Assembly (NCBI RefSeq): GCF_015557635.1
Contig: NZ_JADNOP010000003.1
Location: forward strand, 124,001-188,000
Direction: 5' to 3'
Source of the DNA: Fusicatenibacter saccharivorans
Lineage (GTDB): Bacteria; Bacillota; Clostridia; Lachnospirales; Lachnospiraceae
Length of the DNA: 64,000 bases
This document shows positions 52,680 through 61,705 of the stretch, piece by piece. The first letter of the stretch is position 1. Each line of letters begins with the position of its first letter. A program made the translations under genes and the position numbers. Under the pieces are notes generated by a model that made no database searches, was not told where the DNA came from, and was given only the letters and a program-made list of their open reading frames with translations.

Positions 52680-52984
52680 AGTAAATAACCTCCAGTTTTC
52701 TTTAGTGTTTTATAATAGGTAACAAACAGGTAGCGTTAGGTATAAAATATAACTGGGAACTTACGATATTATAACAGAAACTTTACGAAAAAAATAGTAT
52801 TTTCTTAAAAAATACGAGTGGAAAATGAAAATCCGGGAATTTACATAAAAAGCGGCGGGGCGGGCGTGAAAATGGGTTCTTGAGTTTCTCAGAAAAGAAT
52901 GGTATAATAGCAAAGATTGTAGACACAAAAGAGGTCAAAAAAAGATCTGTTCACATTTTTGTGGAGAAGAGAAAGGAAAGAAAA
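52680..52984. other. Divergent promoter region
   Basis: No gene is present. On the minus strand a TATAAT (52773-52768) lacks a good -35 and may drive the LTA-synthase-like gene. On the plus strand a strong promoter (52880-52908) drives operon B. The centre (52740-52830) is very A+T-rich. Confidence 0.65.
52880..52908 (+). promoter_or_regulatory. Strong promoter of surface-polymer operon B
   Basis: -35 TTGAGT (52880-52885), 17 bp spacer, perfect -10 TATAAT (52903-52908). The leader to rfbC is about 70 nt and has no terminator. Confidence 0.8.
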
Positions 52985-53545
52985 ATGGGAAAAATTAAAG
53001 TAGAATCTTGTGAAATTGAAGGATTAAAAGTAATTACCCCGACCGTATTCGGCGATGAGCGCGGATATTTTATGGAGACATACAATTACAATGATTTTAA
53101 AGAAGCCGGCATTGATGTCCAGTTCGTACAGGATAACCAGTCTGCATCCAAAAAAGGTGTCCTGCGTGGACTTCACTTCCAGATCAATTACCCGCAGGAC
53201 AAACTGGTACGCGTGGTAAACGGAGAAGTATTCGATGTTGCGGTTGACCTTCGCGAGGGATCCAAAACCTACGGAAAATGGTTCGGCGTCCTGCTTTCCG
53301 CAGAAAATAAGAAACAGTTCTTTATTCCGAAGAACTTTGCACATGGATTTATCGTACTCTCTGATTATGCAGAGTTTGCTTATAAATGTACCGATTTCTA
53401 TCATCCAAACGATGAGGGCGGTCTGTACTTTGACGATCCGGAGATCGGCGTGGAGTGGCCGATGCCGGAAGGAATGACAAAAGAAGATCTGATTATTTCG
53501 GAAAAAGATCATAAATGGGGCGGAATTAAGGATTTAAAGAAATAA
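52985..53545 (+). CDS. rfbC: dTDP-4-dehydrorhamnose 3,5-epimerase
   Basis: This cupin-fold enzyme of 186 residues performs the third step of dTDP-L-rhamnose synthesis. Motifs are DERGYFMETYN, VQDNQSASKKGVLRGLHFQ (active-site His region), and FFIPKNFAHGF. ATG 52985 follows AAAGGAAAG; the longer frame from 52880 overlaps the promoter. The partner genes rfbA, rfbB and rfbD are not in the window. It heads operon B, so rhamnose is a probable component of the polymer. Confidence 0.95.
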   Translation: MGKIKVESCEIEGLKVITPTVFGDERGYFMETYNYNDFKEAGIDVQFVQDNQSASKKGVLRGLHFQINYPQDKLVRVVNGEVFDVAVDLREGSKTYGKWFGVLLSAENKKQFFIPKNFAHGFIVLSDYAEFAYKCTDFYHPNDEGGLYFDDPEIGVEWPMPEGMTKEDLIISEKDHKWGGIKDLKK

Positions 53546-53561
53546 GGAGTAAAAAACATTT

Positions 53562-54362
53562 ATGAACGTATTCAAAGAACTTTATCAGAACCGGAAACTG
53601 ATCTGGAAACTGTCGAAAAATGATTTCCGCAACAAATTTGCCGGAGCGTATTTTGGCATCGTATGGGCATTCATTCAGCCGATGGTGACGGTTGCTGTTT
53701 ATTTTGTCGTGTTTCAGCTCGGACTGCGTGTACAGCCAGCTGCCACTGGATATCCGTATATCTGCTGGCTGGTTTCCGGTATTATTCCGTGGTTCTTCTT
53801 TTCTGATGCACTGCCAAGTGCGTCAAATTGTCTGCTGGAATACAGTTACCTGGTAAAGAAGGTTGTATTTAAGATCAGTGTGCTTCCAATTGTGAAGGTG
53901 ATTTCTTCCCTGTTTGTACATCTGTTCTTTATTGTGTTTGCTATTTTGATTTTTGCACTGATGGGAAAACTTCCGCCGGTTCAGATTATCCAGATCGGGT
54001 ACTATACCTTTGCGGTGATCTGTCTCGTCGTTGTACTTTCCTATCTGACCTGTTCCATCACACCGTTTTTCCGCGATTTCGGCCAGATTATCAATGTAAT
54101 TCTGAATGTCGGCATGTGGGCAACCCCGATTCTGTGGGATACCACAACAATTCCGAATATTCCGAACTGGCTGAACAGCCTTCTGAAGCTGAATCCTCTG
54201 TACTATATTGTCCAGGGATATCGTGACAGCTTTATGAATGGACTCTGGTTCTTCGAGCATCCATGGCACACCCTTTACTTCTGGGCTTTTGTGCTTATGG
54301 CAGGACTAATCAGTTCCAAAGTGTTCAAGCGCCTCCGGGTTCATTTCTCAGATGTATTATAG
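53562..54362 (+). CDS. Polysaccharide ABC-2 exporter permease (Wzm/TagG-type)
   Basis: This 266-residue permease has six predicted membrane segments and the family stretches NDFRNKFAGAYFGIVWAF and GYRDSFM. It forms the channel for a lipid-linked polysaccharide or teichoic acid. It sits 16 bp after rfbC and 9 bp before the matching ATPase. An exporter of this kind implies that the full chain is built inside the cell before transport. Confidence 0.92.
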   Translation: MNVFKELYQNRKLIWKLSKNDFRNKFAGAYFGIVWAFIQPMVTVAVYFVVFQLGLRVQPAATGYPYICWLVSGIIPWFFFSDALPSASNCLLEYSYLVKKVVFKISVLPIVKVISSLFVHLFFIVFAILIFALMGKLPPVQIIQIGYYTFAVICLVVVLSYLTCSITPFFRDFGQIINVILNVGMWATPILWDTTTIPNIPNWLNSLLKLNPLYYIVQGYRDSFMNGLWFFEHPWHTLYFWAFVLMAGLISSKVFKRLRVHFSDVL

Positions 54363-54371
54363 GAGGATGGA

Positions 54372-55703
54372 ATGAGCACAGAAAATACAGAAACAGTAAT
54401 TTCAATTAACCATGTCAGCAAGGTCTACAAGCTGTTTGAAAAGCCGATGGACCGTCTGAAAGAATCGCTTTCGCTGACACATAAAAACTATCATACCGAT
54501 CATTTTGCGCTGGAGGATATCTCACTTGAGGTGCATAAGGGCGAGTGTGTCGGCATTATCGGAACGAACGGTTCCGGAAAATCCACACTGCTGAAGATCG
54601 TCACAGGTGTTTTAAACCCAACGAGCGGAAATGTGGAATTAAAAGGAAGAGTCAGTGCTATTCTGGAGCTGGGTGCCGGCTTTAACATGGAGTATACCGG
54701 TATTGAGAACATCTTCCTGAACGGAACGATGCTTGGCTATACCGAGGAGGAGATGAAGGCAAAACTTGACGACATCATTTCGTTTGCTGAGATCGGAGAT
54801 TTCATTAATCAGCCGGTGAAGACATATTCGAGCGGTATGTTTGCCCGCCTTGCCTTCGCGGTTGCGATCAACGTGGATCCGGATATTCTGATTGTCGATG
54901 AGGCCTTAAGTGTCGGAGATATTTTCTTCCAGTCGAAGTGCTACCGAAAATTCAATGATTTAAAAGAAGCAGGAAAAACGATTCTCTTTGTTTCCCACGA
55001 TATGGGAAGTGTTATCAAATACTGTGAACGATGCCTTCTGATCAACAAAGGAAAACAGGTGATGGTCGGAAAGTCGTCCGAGGCAGTCGATGTCTACAAG
55101 AAGATTCTTGCCAACCAGTACGATGACGAGACAAAAGAAGAGGAAGAGACCGAAGAGAGTGCAGAAGAGACCGAAGAGAGAACCGAAGCAGATGCATCCG
55201 GTGCCGTATCGGCAGAAAAGCCGAAAAAAGGCCTCTGGAGAGAACGCCTGATTGCGAATGCGCAGCTGGTAGAGTATGGAGACAAGGCTGCGGAGATCGT
55301 GGACTTTGCGATTATCGACCACAAAGGTATGATTACATCTTCTGTGGATAAAAACCAGAGATTCCGCATCAAGATGAAAATCAAGTTCCATGAAACGATG
55401 GAGCATCCGATTTTTGCCTTTTCGATCAAAGACCGGAAGGGAACGGAGATTACCGGAACGAATACGGCGCTGGAGGATTACACAAAAGACGTGGTGGAAG
55501 CAGGAAAGACCGTCACGGTATGCTTTGACCAGATCATGCCGCTGCAGAGCGGACAGTATCTGATGTCGTTTGGATGTACCAGCTACCATCTGGAAGAGCT
55601 GGTGATCCACCACAGACTGTACGATGCTTGCTTTCTGGAAGTCTTCTCCATGAAAGACACCGTAGGATTTTTTGATATGAACTCTACCGTGACCTACGAG
55701 TAG
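54372..55703 (+). CDS. Polysaccharide ABC exporter ATPase with cargo-binding domain (Wzt-type)
   Basis: This 443-residue protein has an ATPase domain (1 to about 245) with Walker A GTNGSGKST at 64-72, the Wzt/TagH-type signature YSSGMFARLAFA, Walker B ILIVDEAL, and a switch His in VSHD. An acidic linker (EEEETEESAEETEERTE) leads to a C-terminal Ig-like Wzt_C domain (about 290-443). In E. coli O9a and related systems this extra domain recognises the chemically capped end of the chain. Its presence implies a capping enzyme, and the next two genes fit that need. Confidence 0.92.
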   Translation: MSTENTETVISINHVSKVYKLFEKPMDRLKESLSLTHKNYHTDHFALEDISLEVHKGECVGIIGTNGSGKSTLLKIVTGVLNPTSGNVELKGRVSAILELGAGFNMEYTGIENIFLNGTMLGYTEEEMKAKLDDIISFAEIGDFINQPVKTYSSGMFARLAFAVAINVDPDILIVDEALSVGDIFFQSKCYRKFNDLKEAGKTILFVSHDMGSVIKYCERCLLINKGKQVMVGKSSEAVDVYKKILANQYDDETKEEEETEESAEETEERTEADASGAVSAEKPKKGLWRERLIANAQLVEYGDKAAEIVDFAIIDHKGMITSSVDKNQRFRIKMKIKFHETMEHPIFAFSIKDRKGTEITGTNTALEDYTKDVVEAGKTVTVCFDQIMPLQSGQYLMSFGCTSYHLEELVIHHRLYDACFLEVFSMKDTVGFFDMNSTVTYE

Positions 55704-55731
55704 GATGCGGAGGATAAACGACGGGGGTTAT

Positions 55732-56655
55732 ATGAAAGAAACAATAGGAAATGTTCTTTTGAACCTGGATTATTATGACGGCGAAGATGCTTACAGCGAC
55801 GGCAGCATTGAGGACCGGCTGCTGGAGATCGTCAAGACGACGCCGAAAGAGGATTACCAGAAGGTAATCCTCACAGAAAAAAGCTGGCCGATTTTTTATC
55901 ATCTCTCTCCGGAACGGGAAAATATTCTGGACTGGTATGAGTGGAAAGACGATGCTTCCGTATTTGAAGTCGGAGCCGGTTGCGGAGCCATTTCCGGCGT
56001 GCTCTGCAGAAATGCAAAGCGGGTAGTGGCAAACGATCTGTCGAAGCGGCGCAGTACGATCAATGCCTACAAAAATCAGGATGCGTCCAACCTGGAGATT
56101 ATGGTTGGAAACTTTAATGTTGTTGCAGAAAAAATGGAAGAACGCTTCGATTACGTGACACTGATCGGTGTTCTGGAGTATGCAAAAAGCTATATTGGAA
56201 AGGATAATCCGTATCCGGAATATCTGGAAAAGATCAATCGTCTCTTAAAACCGGGCGGAAAAATCCTGATTGCGATTGAGAACCGTCTGGGACTGAAGTA
56301 TTTTGCCGGCTGCAGGGAAGACCATGTGGGCCGGGAATTTGTCGGAATTGAAGGATATCCGGGGATCGATTTTGTCGAGACATTCAGCAAACCGGAGCTG
56401 GAGCAGATGCTGCAGGAAAACGGTTTTTCGAAGTTTAAGTTTTATTATCCTTATCCGGATTACAAATTTCCGGCGGTCATTTATTCGGATGAATATCTGC
56501 CGAAGCCGGGTGAATTGAGAAAAAATCAGCGGAATTTTGATGCTGACAGGATCACACTTTTTGACGAAGGCAAAGCATTTGACGGAATCCTGAAGTCCGG
56601 TTTGTTTCCGGTTTTTTCCAATTCCTTTCTGATTGAAGTGGAGAAAAAGGAGTAA
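55732..56655 (+). CDS. Class I SAM-dependent methyltransferase
   Basis: This 307-residue protein has the SAM-binding motif I VFEVGAGCGAISGVL (glycines from residue 81), motif II acidic position in VVANDLSKRR, and FDYVTLIGVLEYAKSYIG. A helical N-terminus (1-60) precedes the core. It overlaps the next start region closely and lies right after Wzt, so it is a candidate chain-terminating methyltransferase of the exported polymer. ATG 55732 has GGGGG upstream; the longer frame from 55705 overlaps the Wzt stop. Confidence 0.85.
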   Translation: MKETIGNVLLNLDYYDGEDAYSDGSIEDRLLEIVKTTPKEDYQKVILTEKSWPIFYHLSPERENILDWYEWKDDASVFEVGAGCGAISGVLCRNAKRVVANDLSKRRSTINAYKNQDASNLEIMVGNFNVVAEKMEERFDYVTLIGVLEYAKSYIGKDNPYPEYLEKINRLLKPGGKILIAIENRLGLKYFAGCREDHVGREFVGIEGYPGIDFVETFSKPELEQMLQENGFSKFKFYYPYPDYKFPAVIYSDEYLPKPGELRKNQRNFDADRITLFDEGKAFDGILKSGLFPVFSNSFLIEVEKKE

Positions 56656-56659
56656 ACGT

Positions 56660-58036
56660 ATGAGGAAAGTTCTGTATACGAAATTTTCGAGAGAACGTCG
56701 GAACGAATTTCAGATTATGACCCGGATTACAGAAGAGGATGGGATCCGGCGTGTGTGGAAGCTTCCGCTGCAGAAAGAGGGAGAACTCCACATCCGGCAT
56801 ATGTATGAAAACTATAGAAAGCTGGAGCATCTGTACGCCTATGCGGACGTACAGATCTGCCCATGCGAACTGGATGAAGAAAAATGCGCGCTTGCATTTC
56901 CTTTTGTAGAAGGGGAAAGTCTGGAAACGCGCATTTCCCGTCATGGAAAAGAAAAAGATTTTGCATCGCTGAAAAAGGATTATGAACTGCTGTATCAGAT
57001 CATTGCATCGGCAAAAGGGCAGAAATCCTTTGTGGAAACCGATGCGTTCTGTGAGGTGTTCGGCCATCCGGCATTGAAAGAAGGACTTGCCGCGGCGGAG
57101 ATTTCCAATATTGACATGATTCCGGGCAACCTTCTTCTGGATGGAGAAAAGGTCTGGGTGGCAGACTACGAGTGGGTATTCCCGTTTGCCGTACCGATTG
57201 CATTTATCTATGCGCGGAGCGTCTTTTTACAGGAGGCGGCGAGTGCACTGACGAAGGAAGAGCAGGAAGAACTGTACGCCATTGGTGGTATTTCCATGGA
57301 AGAGATTCCGGTATACTACCATATGGAAGAGTGCTTCCAGGAATTCGCGGCCGGAAAGGGTGAGCCAAATGCGCTCGCCACGTTCTATGGAAAACTGCAC
57401 CGGCACAATTATCCGCTTTCTATCTGGGAAAAAGAAAAAATGATGTACCCGGTTGTGCTCACCGAAACAGCACCGGAGGAGAGAGAACTCTATTATGAGG
57501 ACTGCTTCGGCTTGGATGAGCAGAAGGTGATGATGCTTGAAAAGGCAGACGCGGACGGAGAGCTTTCCCTTCAGCTGATGCAAGAGGGGGCTGTCATTAA
57601 AATCCGTTCTCTCGCGGGCGTATGTAGCGATGGAAAGACGGAACGTATCGCTTTTTCGCACAACGCCGAGCTTGAGATTATCGACGACTATTATTTCCTT
57701 GGAACGCCGGTTCTGAAATTCCGGAATGCCGGTTATGAACAGATCCGGATTGATTACCGGATTTACTACAAAGGCGATGGCGTTACGTCCCAGTTTATTC
57801 AATATATCCGTCAGAATAAAGATCTGAGGGATGAACTGAACGGGGAGATTTATCGGAAAGGCCAGCTGCAGGCAGAAATCGAAGCAGAAAAAGCGGCACT
57901 TGCACACAGGGAAGAAGAACTCCAGGAAACGAGAAAACAGAAGCAGTTTCTGGAGGAAGAGCTGGAGCGGATGCGCCAGCGTAAGGTTGTGCGTATGGCA
58001 GATAAAGTGCAGCATGTGATAAAAAGGAGTAAATAA
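56660..58036 (+). CDS. APH-like kinase domain with C-terminal coiled coil
   Basis: No standard name fits this 458-residue protein. Residues about 1-215 look like an aminoglycoside/choline-kinase fold: the catalytic loop is NIDMIPGNLLL (Asp152, Asn157) and the metal site is ADYEW (Asp169). A middle domain (about 240-385) is beta-rich. Residues from about 389 to 450 form a Glu/Lys/Gln coiled coil (IEAEKAALAHREEELQETRK), ending in the basic tail KVQHVIKRSK that could bind the membrane. With the preceding methyltransferase this repeats the methyltransferase-kinase-coiled-coil order of WbdD. RBS AAAAAGGAG precedes ATG 56660. Confidence 0.7.
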   Translation: MRKVLYTKFSRERRNEFQIMTRITEEDGIRRVWKLPLQKEGELHIRHMYENYRKLEHLYAYADVQICPCELDEEKCALAFPFVEGESLETRISRHGKEKDFASLKKDYELLYQIIASAKGQKSFVETDAFCEVFGHPALKEGLAAAEISNIDMIPGNLLLDGEKVWVADYEWVFPFAVPIAFIYARSVFLQEAASALTKEEQEELYAIGGISMEEIPVYYHMEECFQEFAAGKGEPNALATFYGKLHRHNYPLSIWEKEKMMYPVVLTETAPEERELYYEDCFGLDEQKVMMLEKADADGELSLQLMQEGAVIKIRSLAGVCSDGKTERIAFSHNAELEIIDDYYFLGTPVLKFRNAGYEQIRIDYRIYYKGDGVTSQFIQYIRQNKDLRDELNGEIYRKGQLQAEIEAEKAALAHREEELQETRKQKQFLEEELERMRQRKVVRMADKVQHVIKRSK

Positions 58037-58038
58037 CT

Positions 58039-59010
58039 ATGGATGTATCCATTGTCATTCCTACCAAAAATGGTGGGCATCTGTTTGAAAAAGTGCTGGA
58101 TGCTGTTTTCAAACAGAAGACAGAGTATGAATATGAAGTAATTTGCGTGGATTCCGGGTCAAAGGACGGAACGCTCGATGTGATCCGCAAATATCCATGC
58201 CGTTTGTTTCAGATTGAGCCGTCCGAATTTGGACATGGAAAAACGAGAAACTATGGGGCTTCCAAAGGAAACGGAACGTATATCATCTTTATTACGCAGG
58301 ATGCGCTTCCAGCGACCGATACCTGGCTGCAGAATTTCATTGATGCCATGAAGATGGACCCGGAAATCGTGGGAGGATTCGGGATTCATTATCCGTATCC
58401 GGACTGCAATCTGCTTGACAAGCGTGATCTGGATGGCCATTTTAAAGGATTTGGAGAAACTAATACGATTTTCCACCTTGATGATCCGGAACGCTACGAA
58501 AGAGAAGAAGGATATCGTCATTATCTGGCGTTTTTCTCCGACAATAACTCCTGTATCCGAAGAGATATTTTTGAAAAATATCCGTATGAGGATGTCAACT
58601 TTGCCGAGGATCAGATCTGGGCGAGAAAGATGATTGAACTCGGATTCAAAAAAGTATACTGCCCGTATGCGCCAGTATATCATTCCCACAATTTCAAACT
58701 CAGAACGTATTTCAAACGGTATTATGATGAGCAGAAGGGATTATATGAAGTTCATCAGTATATGATTGCACAGAAATGGACGCAGCTTCCGGGCATGCTG
58801 TACCGGCAGGTGAGAGGGGACTGTGTGTATATCCGTCAGCAGCCGCTCAGTAAAAAAGAGAAAATCCACTGGGCATTTTACTCCCTGTTTCGCAATTTTG
58901 ACCGCTTTGTGGGCGGCTATCTCGGCGGAAAATACCATCTGTATTCCAAACGGAAACAACAGTTCCTGGATCGTCACATTTCGCAGCAGTACGATCAGAG
59001 ACATGCATAG
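58039..59010 (+). CDS. Glycosyltransferase family 2, rhamnosyltransferase-like
   Basis: This 323-residue GT-A enzyme has DVSIVIPTKNGGHLFEKVL, VDSGSKDGTLDVI, FGHGKTRNYGA and FITQDALPATDTWLQNF, which are typical of rhamnosyltransferases of the RfbF/RgpB class. NFAEDQIWARKMI is the acceptor-side motif. It starts 2 bp after the preceding stop. It probably adds rhamnose to the growing chain. Confidence 0.85.
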   Translation: MDVSIVIPTKNGGHLFEKVLDAVFKQKTEYEYEVICVDSGSKDGTLDVIRKYPCRLFQIEPSEFGHGKTRNYGASKGNGTYIIFITQDALPATDTWLQNFIDAMKMDPEIVGGFGIHYPYPDCNLLDKRDLDGHFKGFGETNTIFHLDDPERYEREEGYRHYLAFFSDNNSCIRRDIFEKYPYEDVNFAEDQIWARKMIELGFKKVYCPYAPVYHSHNFKLRTYFKRYYDEQKGLYEVHQYMIAQKWTQLPGMLYRQVRGDCVYIRQQPLSKKEKIHWAFYSLFRNFDRFVGGYLGGKYHLYSKRKQQFLDRHISQQYDQRHA

Positions 59011-59028
59011 AAGAAAGGAAAAAGAAAC

Positions 59029-60270
59029 GTGAAAAAACCAAATGTAGCATACCGTGCGTTACGGTATCTGAAGAATCATGGATTAAAAGAAACGATTGAG
59101 CGCGCAAAACAGGGCAATGAGCCGGCTGTACCGCCGAAGAACAACGTCATCGGATTTTACAGATTTGTCGTAGACAACGATCCGATCCCGTTCAATCAAA
59201 AAGAGTATGAGAAACATAAAAACGACAAGAAAAAGATCCTGAATTGGGTTGTACCGGAAATGGGACCTGGTTCCGGCGGTCATACCACCATTTTCCGTTT
59301 TATTTCCAACCTGGAGCGCCTCGGTTTCCACAGTAGAGTTTATCTCTACATGTCCCCGAATTTTCAGGATAATGCGTCCATCCGAAAATTCCTAAAAGAG
59401 TACTTCCCGCTTCTTGTGCCGGAAGTAGAAGTTTACTGCGATGTATCCCAGATGAAATTTGCACATGCAACCGTAGCAACCTCCTGGACCACCGCTTACT
59501 ACGTAAGAAAATTCCAGAATACGATTTCGAAGTTTTACTTCGTACAGGATTTCGAGCCGCATTTCTATGCACACGGTTCCGAGTATGAATTTGCTGAGAA
59601 CACCTATAAGATGGGATTCCGCGGAATCACTGCAGGTGATTGGTTAAGAGACATCATGAGAAATGAGTACGGCATGCAGGCAGACAGCTTCCATTTCTCC
59701 TACGATGACAAAGTATATCAGCCGAAAGAAAAACCGGACAACGAAAAGAGAGTCTTTTTCTATGCGCGCCCGGTTACCCCGAGACGTGATTTCGAGCTCG
59801 GTATGCTGGCACTCAATGAGCTGTGCCGCAGAATGCCAGAGATCGAGGTTGTTTTCGCGGGATGGGATGTCAGCGGCTATGAGATTCCGTTCAAACACAG
59901 AAATTTAGGTATCGTAACACCGCAGGTGCTGGCAGATTCCTATGCGATCTGTGATATGTGCCTTGTTATTTCGAATACCAACCTTTCCCTCGTACCGTTC
60001 GAGGTTATGGCCTGCAACTCGGTCGCTGTCTGCTCCAAGGGTGCAAACAGCAGCTGGATGGTAAATGAGGAAAACTCCATTCTGGTTGACTATGATCCGA
60101 TCCAGATCGCAGACAGAATGGAATATTACTTCAACCACCCGGATGAGCTGGCTACAATCCGCAAAAAGGGAATGGATTTCGTAAAGGGAACCTCCTGGTA
60201 CAAAGAAGCAGAAAAAGTTTATGCAAGCATGTTAAAGGGAATTGAGGAAGATGAGAAAAAACTGCAGTAA
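59029..60270 (+). CDS. WsaF-like glycosyltransferase (GT4 type)
   Basis: This 413-residue GT-B enzyme resembles the rhamnosyltransferase WsaF of S-layer glycan synthesis. Key stretches are LNWVVPEMGPGSGGHTTIFR, FYFVQDFEPHFYAHGSEY, DDKVYQPKE with ARPVTPRRDFELG, and the C-terminal sugar-nucleotide site NLSLVPFEVMACNSV. It starts at GTG 59029 with AAAGGAAA upstream. The double-size protein at 61706 carries the same VQ-FE-FY-GS-Y pattern in its second half. Confidence 0.82.
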   Translation: MKKPNVAYRALRYLKNHGLKETIERAKQGNEPAVPPKNNVIGFYRFVVDNDPIPFNQKEYEKHKNDKKKILNWVVPEMGPGSGGHTTIFRFISNLERLGFHSRVYLYMSPNFQDNASIRKFLKEYFPLLVPEVEVYCDVSQMKFAHATVATSWTTAYYVRKFQNTISKFYFVQDFEPHFYAHGSEYEFAENTYKMGFRGITAGDWLRDIMRNEYGMQADSFHFSYDDKVYQPKEKPDNEKRVFFYARPVTPRRDFELGMLALNELCRRMPEIEVVFAGWDVSGYEIPFKHRNLGIVTPQVLADSYAICDMCLVISNTNLSLVPFEVMACNSVAVCSKGANSSWMVNEENSILVDYDPIQIADRMEYYFNHPDELATIRKKGMDFVKGTSWYKEAEKVYASMLKGIEEDEKKLQ

Positions 60271-61684
60271 GGATGTGAGCAGAGAACACAGAATAGAAAT
60301 TCTGTTTGTGTTCGGTGTATTCCTGTTTTACTTTTTATGGTCCTGTACGCAGCGATACAATTTTTCGGCGGATGAATCAATGCGCTATCAGATTGCACAG
60401 TTTATCTATGAACACGGAAGTCTTCCGCGCGGAGATGATCCACTGATCCGGAATGAGGACTGGGGAACCTCCTATGCGTTTAATCCCATCCTTTCTTACA
60501 TGGCATCAGCCGTTCTGATGAAAGGCATGAGTCTTTTTACAACAAATGAATGGATGCTGCTGCTTTCCGCCCGGTTTGTTAATGTACTGCTTGGAGCGTT
60601 GATGGCATGGGTTGTGTTGAAGGCAGCAAAATTGTTGTTTCCGAGGCGGTATGCATGGATGTTTACCGCACTGGTTGTCTTTCTGCCGGGAAATGTGATT
60701 CTGTATTCTTACGTCAACTGCGATGCGCTCGCCATGTGTTCAACGGCTATTATTTTTTATTCCTGGGTCAAGGCGTATAAGGAAGGATGGAACTGGACAA
60801 CTTGTGCAGTGTCTGCCATTGGAATGGGTCTTTGTTTCCTGTCGTATTACAATGCGTATGGATTTATCCTGACGACATTTTTCTTCTTTGTGGGAACGAT
60901 GCTGACCGATCAGGAAAAGGCACCAAAAGAGCGTTGGAAAGAGATGATCCAGAAAGGTCTTTTTATTCTTGTGATCGTCTGTGTCATTGCTTTGTGGTGG
61001 TTTATTCGAAATGCAATTCTCTATCACGGGGATTTTCTGGGAAGAGAGACATCGAGTGCGTGTGCGGAACTGTATGCGAGAGCTAAGTACAAGCCATCGA
61101 ACAGCAAAACATTCCAGAAAAAAGGCGACTCCATGCTATGTATGATCTTCTACAGACCAGTTTATCTGGAGCATGACTGGCTTGTGACAGTGCTGTACAG
61201 CTTTGTCGGTGCTTTTGGCTATAATAGGATTTATCTTTCCAAAATGATTATTGTTCCATACCTCTGCTGTCTTGGCATCGGCCTCATTCTGATGCGGAAC
61301 TGTTGCCAGAGAGACTTTTTCTTCTGGAATGCCGATGGCACACAGACGGCGATTGCTGGTAAAACAAAGAGAAAATGGAGTAAAACAGGATGGTTTACCT
61401 GGGCAAATGTGTTTGCACTGCTGATTCCAAACTATCTGAATGCATATTATTCCTACAGCTCTGATTTTCAGCCGCAGGGACGATACAGCATGCCGATGCT
61501 GATTCCGCTGATGTATTTCGTGACGAAGGGTGTGCAGGCGTTCCTGAAACGGGAGAAAAAACTACAGAAGTATGAAAAATTGTTCTGTATTCTGGTCTGT
61601 GTGGCGGCAGCGGCATTAGCGGCATTCACTTGGGCGAGAATCATCTATCCGATGTACTTGCAGAACTACTACGGATTGCGGTAA
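60251..61684 (+). CDS. GT-C-like membrane protein (GT39-related)
   Basis: This 477-residue protein has about ten membrane segments. An early extracellular loop holds the DE pair in FSADESMRYQIAQF, the position of the catalytic acid in GT-C enzymes, and SFVGAFGYN and YSSDFQPQGRYSMPML follow late. It probably transfers a sugar from a lipid carrier outside the membrane, decorating the exported chain. ATG 60251 overlaps the previous gene by 20 bp; TTG 60242 is also possible. Confidence 0.75.
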   Translation: MRKNCSKDVSREHRIEILFVFGVFLFYFLWSCTQRYNFSADESMRYQIAQFIYEHGSLPRGDDPLIRNEDWGTSYAFNPILSYMASAVLMKGMSLFTTNEWMLLLSARFVNVLLGALMAWVVLKAAKLLFPRRYAWMFTALVVFLPGNVILYSYVNCDALAMCSTAIIFYSWVKAYKEGWNWTTCAVSAIGMGLCFLSYYNAYGFILTTFFFFVGTMLTDQEKAPKERWKEMIQKGLFILVIVCVIALWWFIRNAILYHGDFLGRETSSACAELYARAKYKPSNSKTFQKKGDSMLCMIFYRPVYLEHDWLVTVLYSFVGAFGYNRIYLSKMIIVPYLCCLGIGLILMRNCCQRDFFFWNADGTQTAIAGKTKRKWSKTGWFTWANVFALLIPNYLNAYYSYSSDFQPQGRYSMPMLIPLMYFVTKGVQAFLKREKKLQKYEKLFCILVCVAAAALAAFTWARIIYPMYLQNYYGLR

Positions 61685-61705
61685 GCGGAACAGAGAAAGA
61701 AAGCG

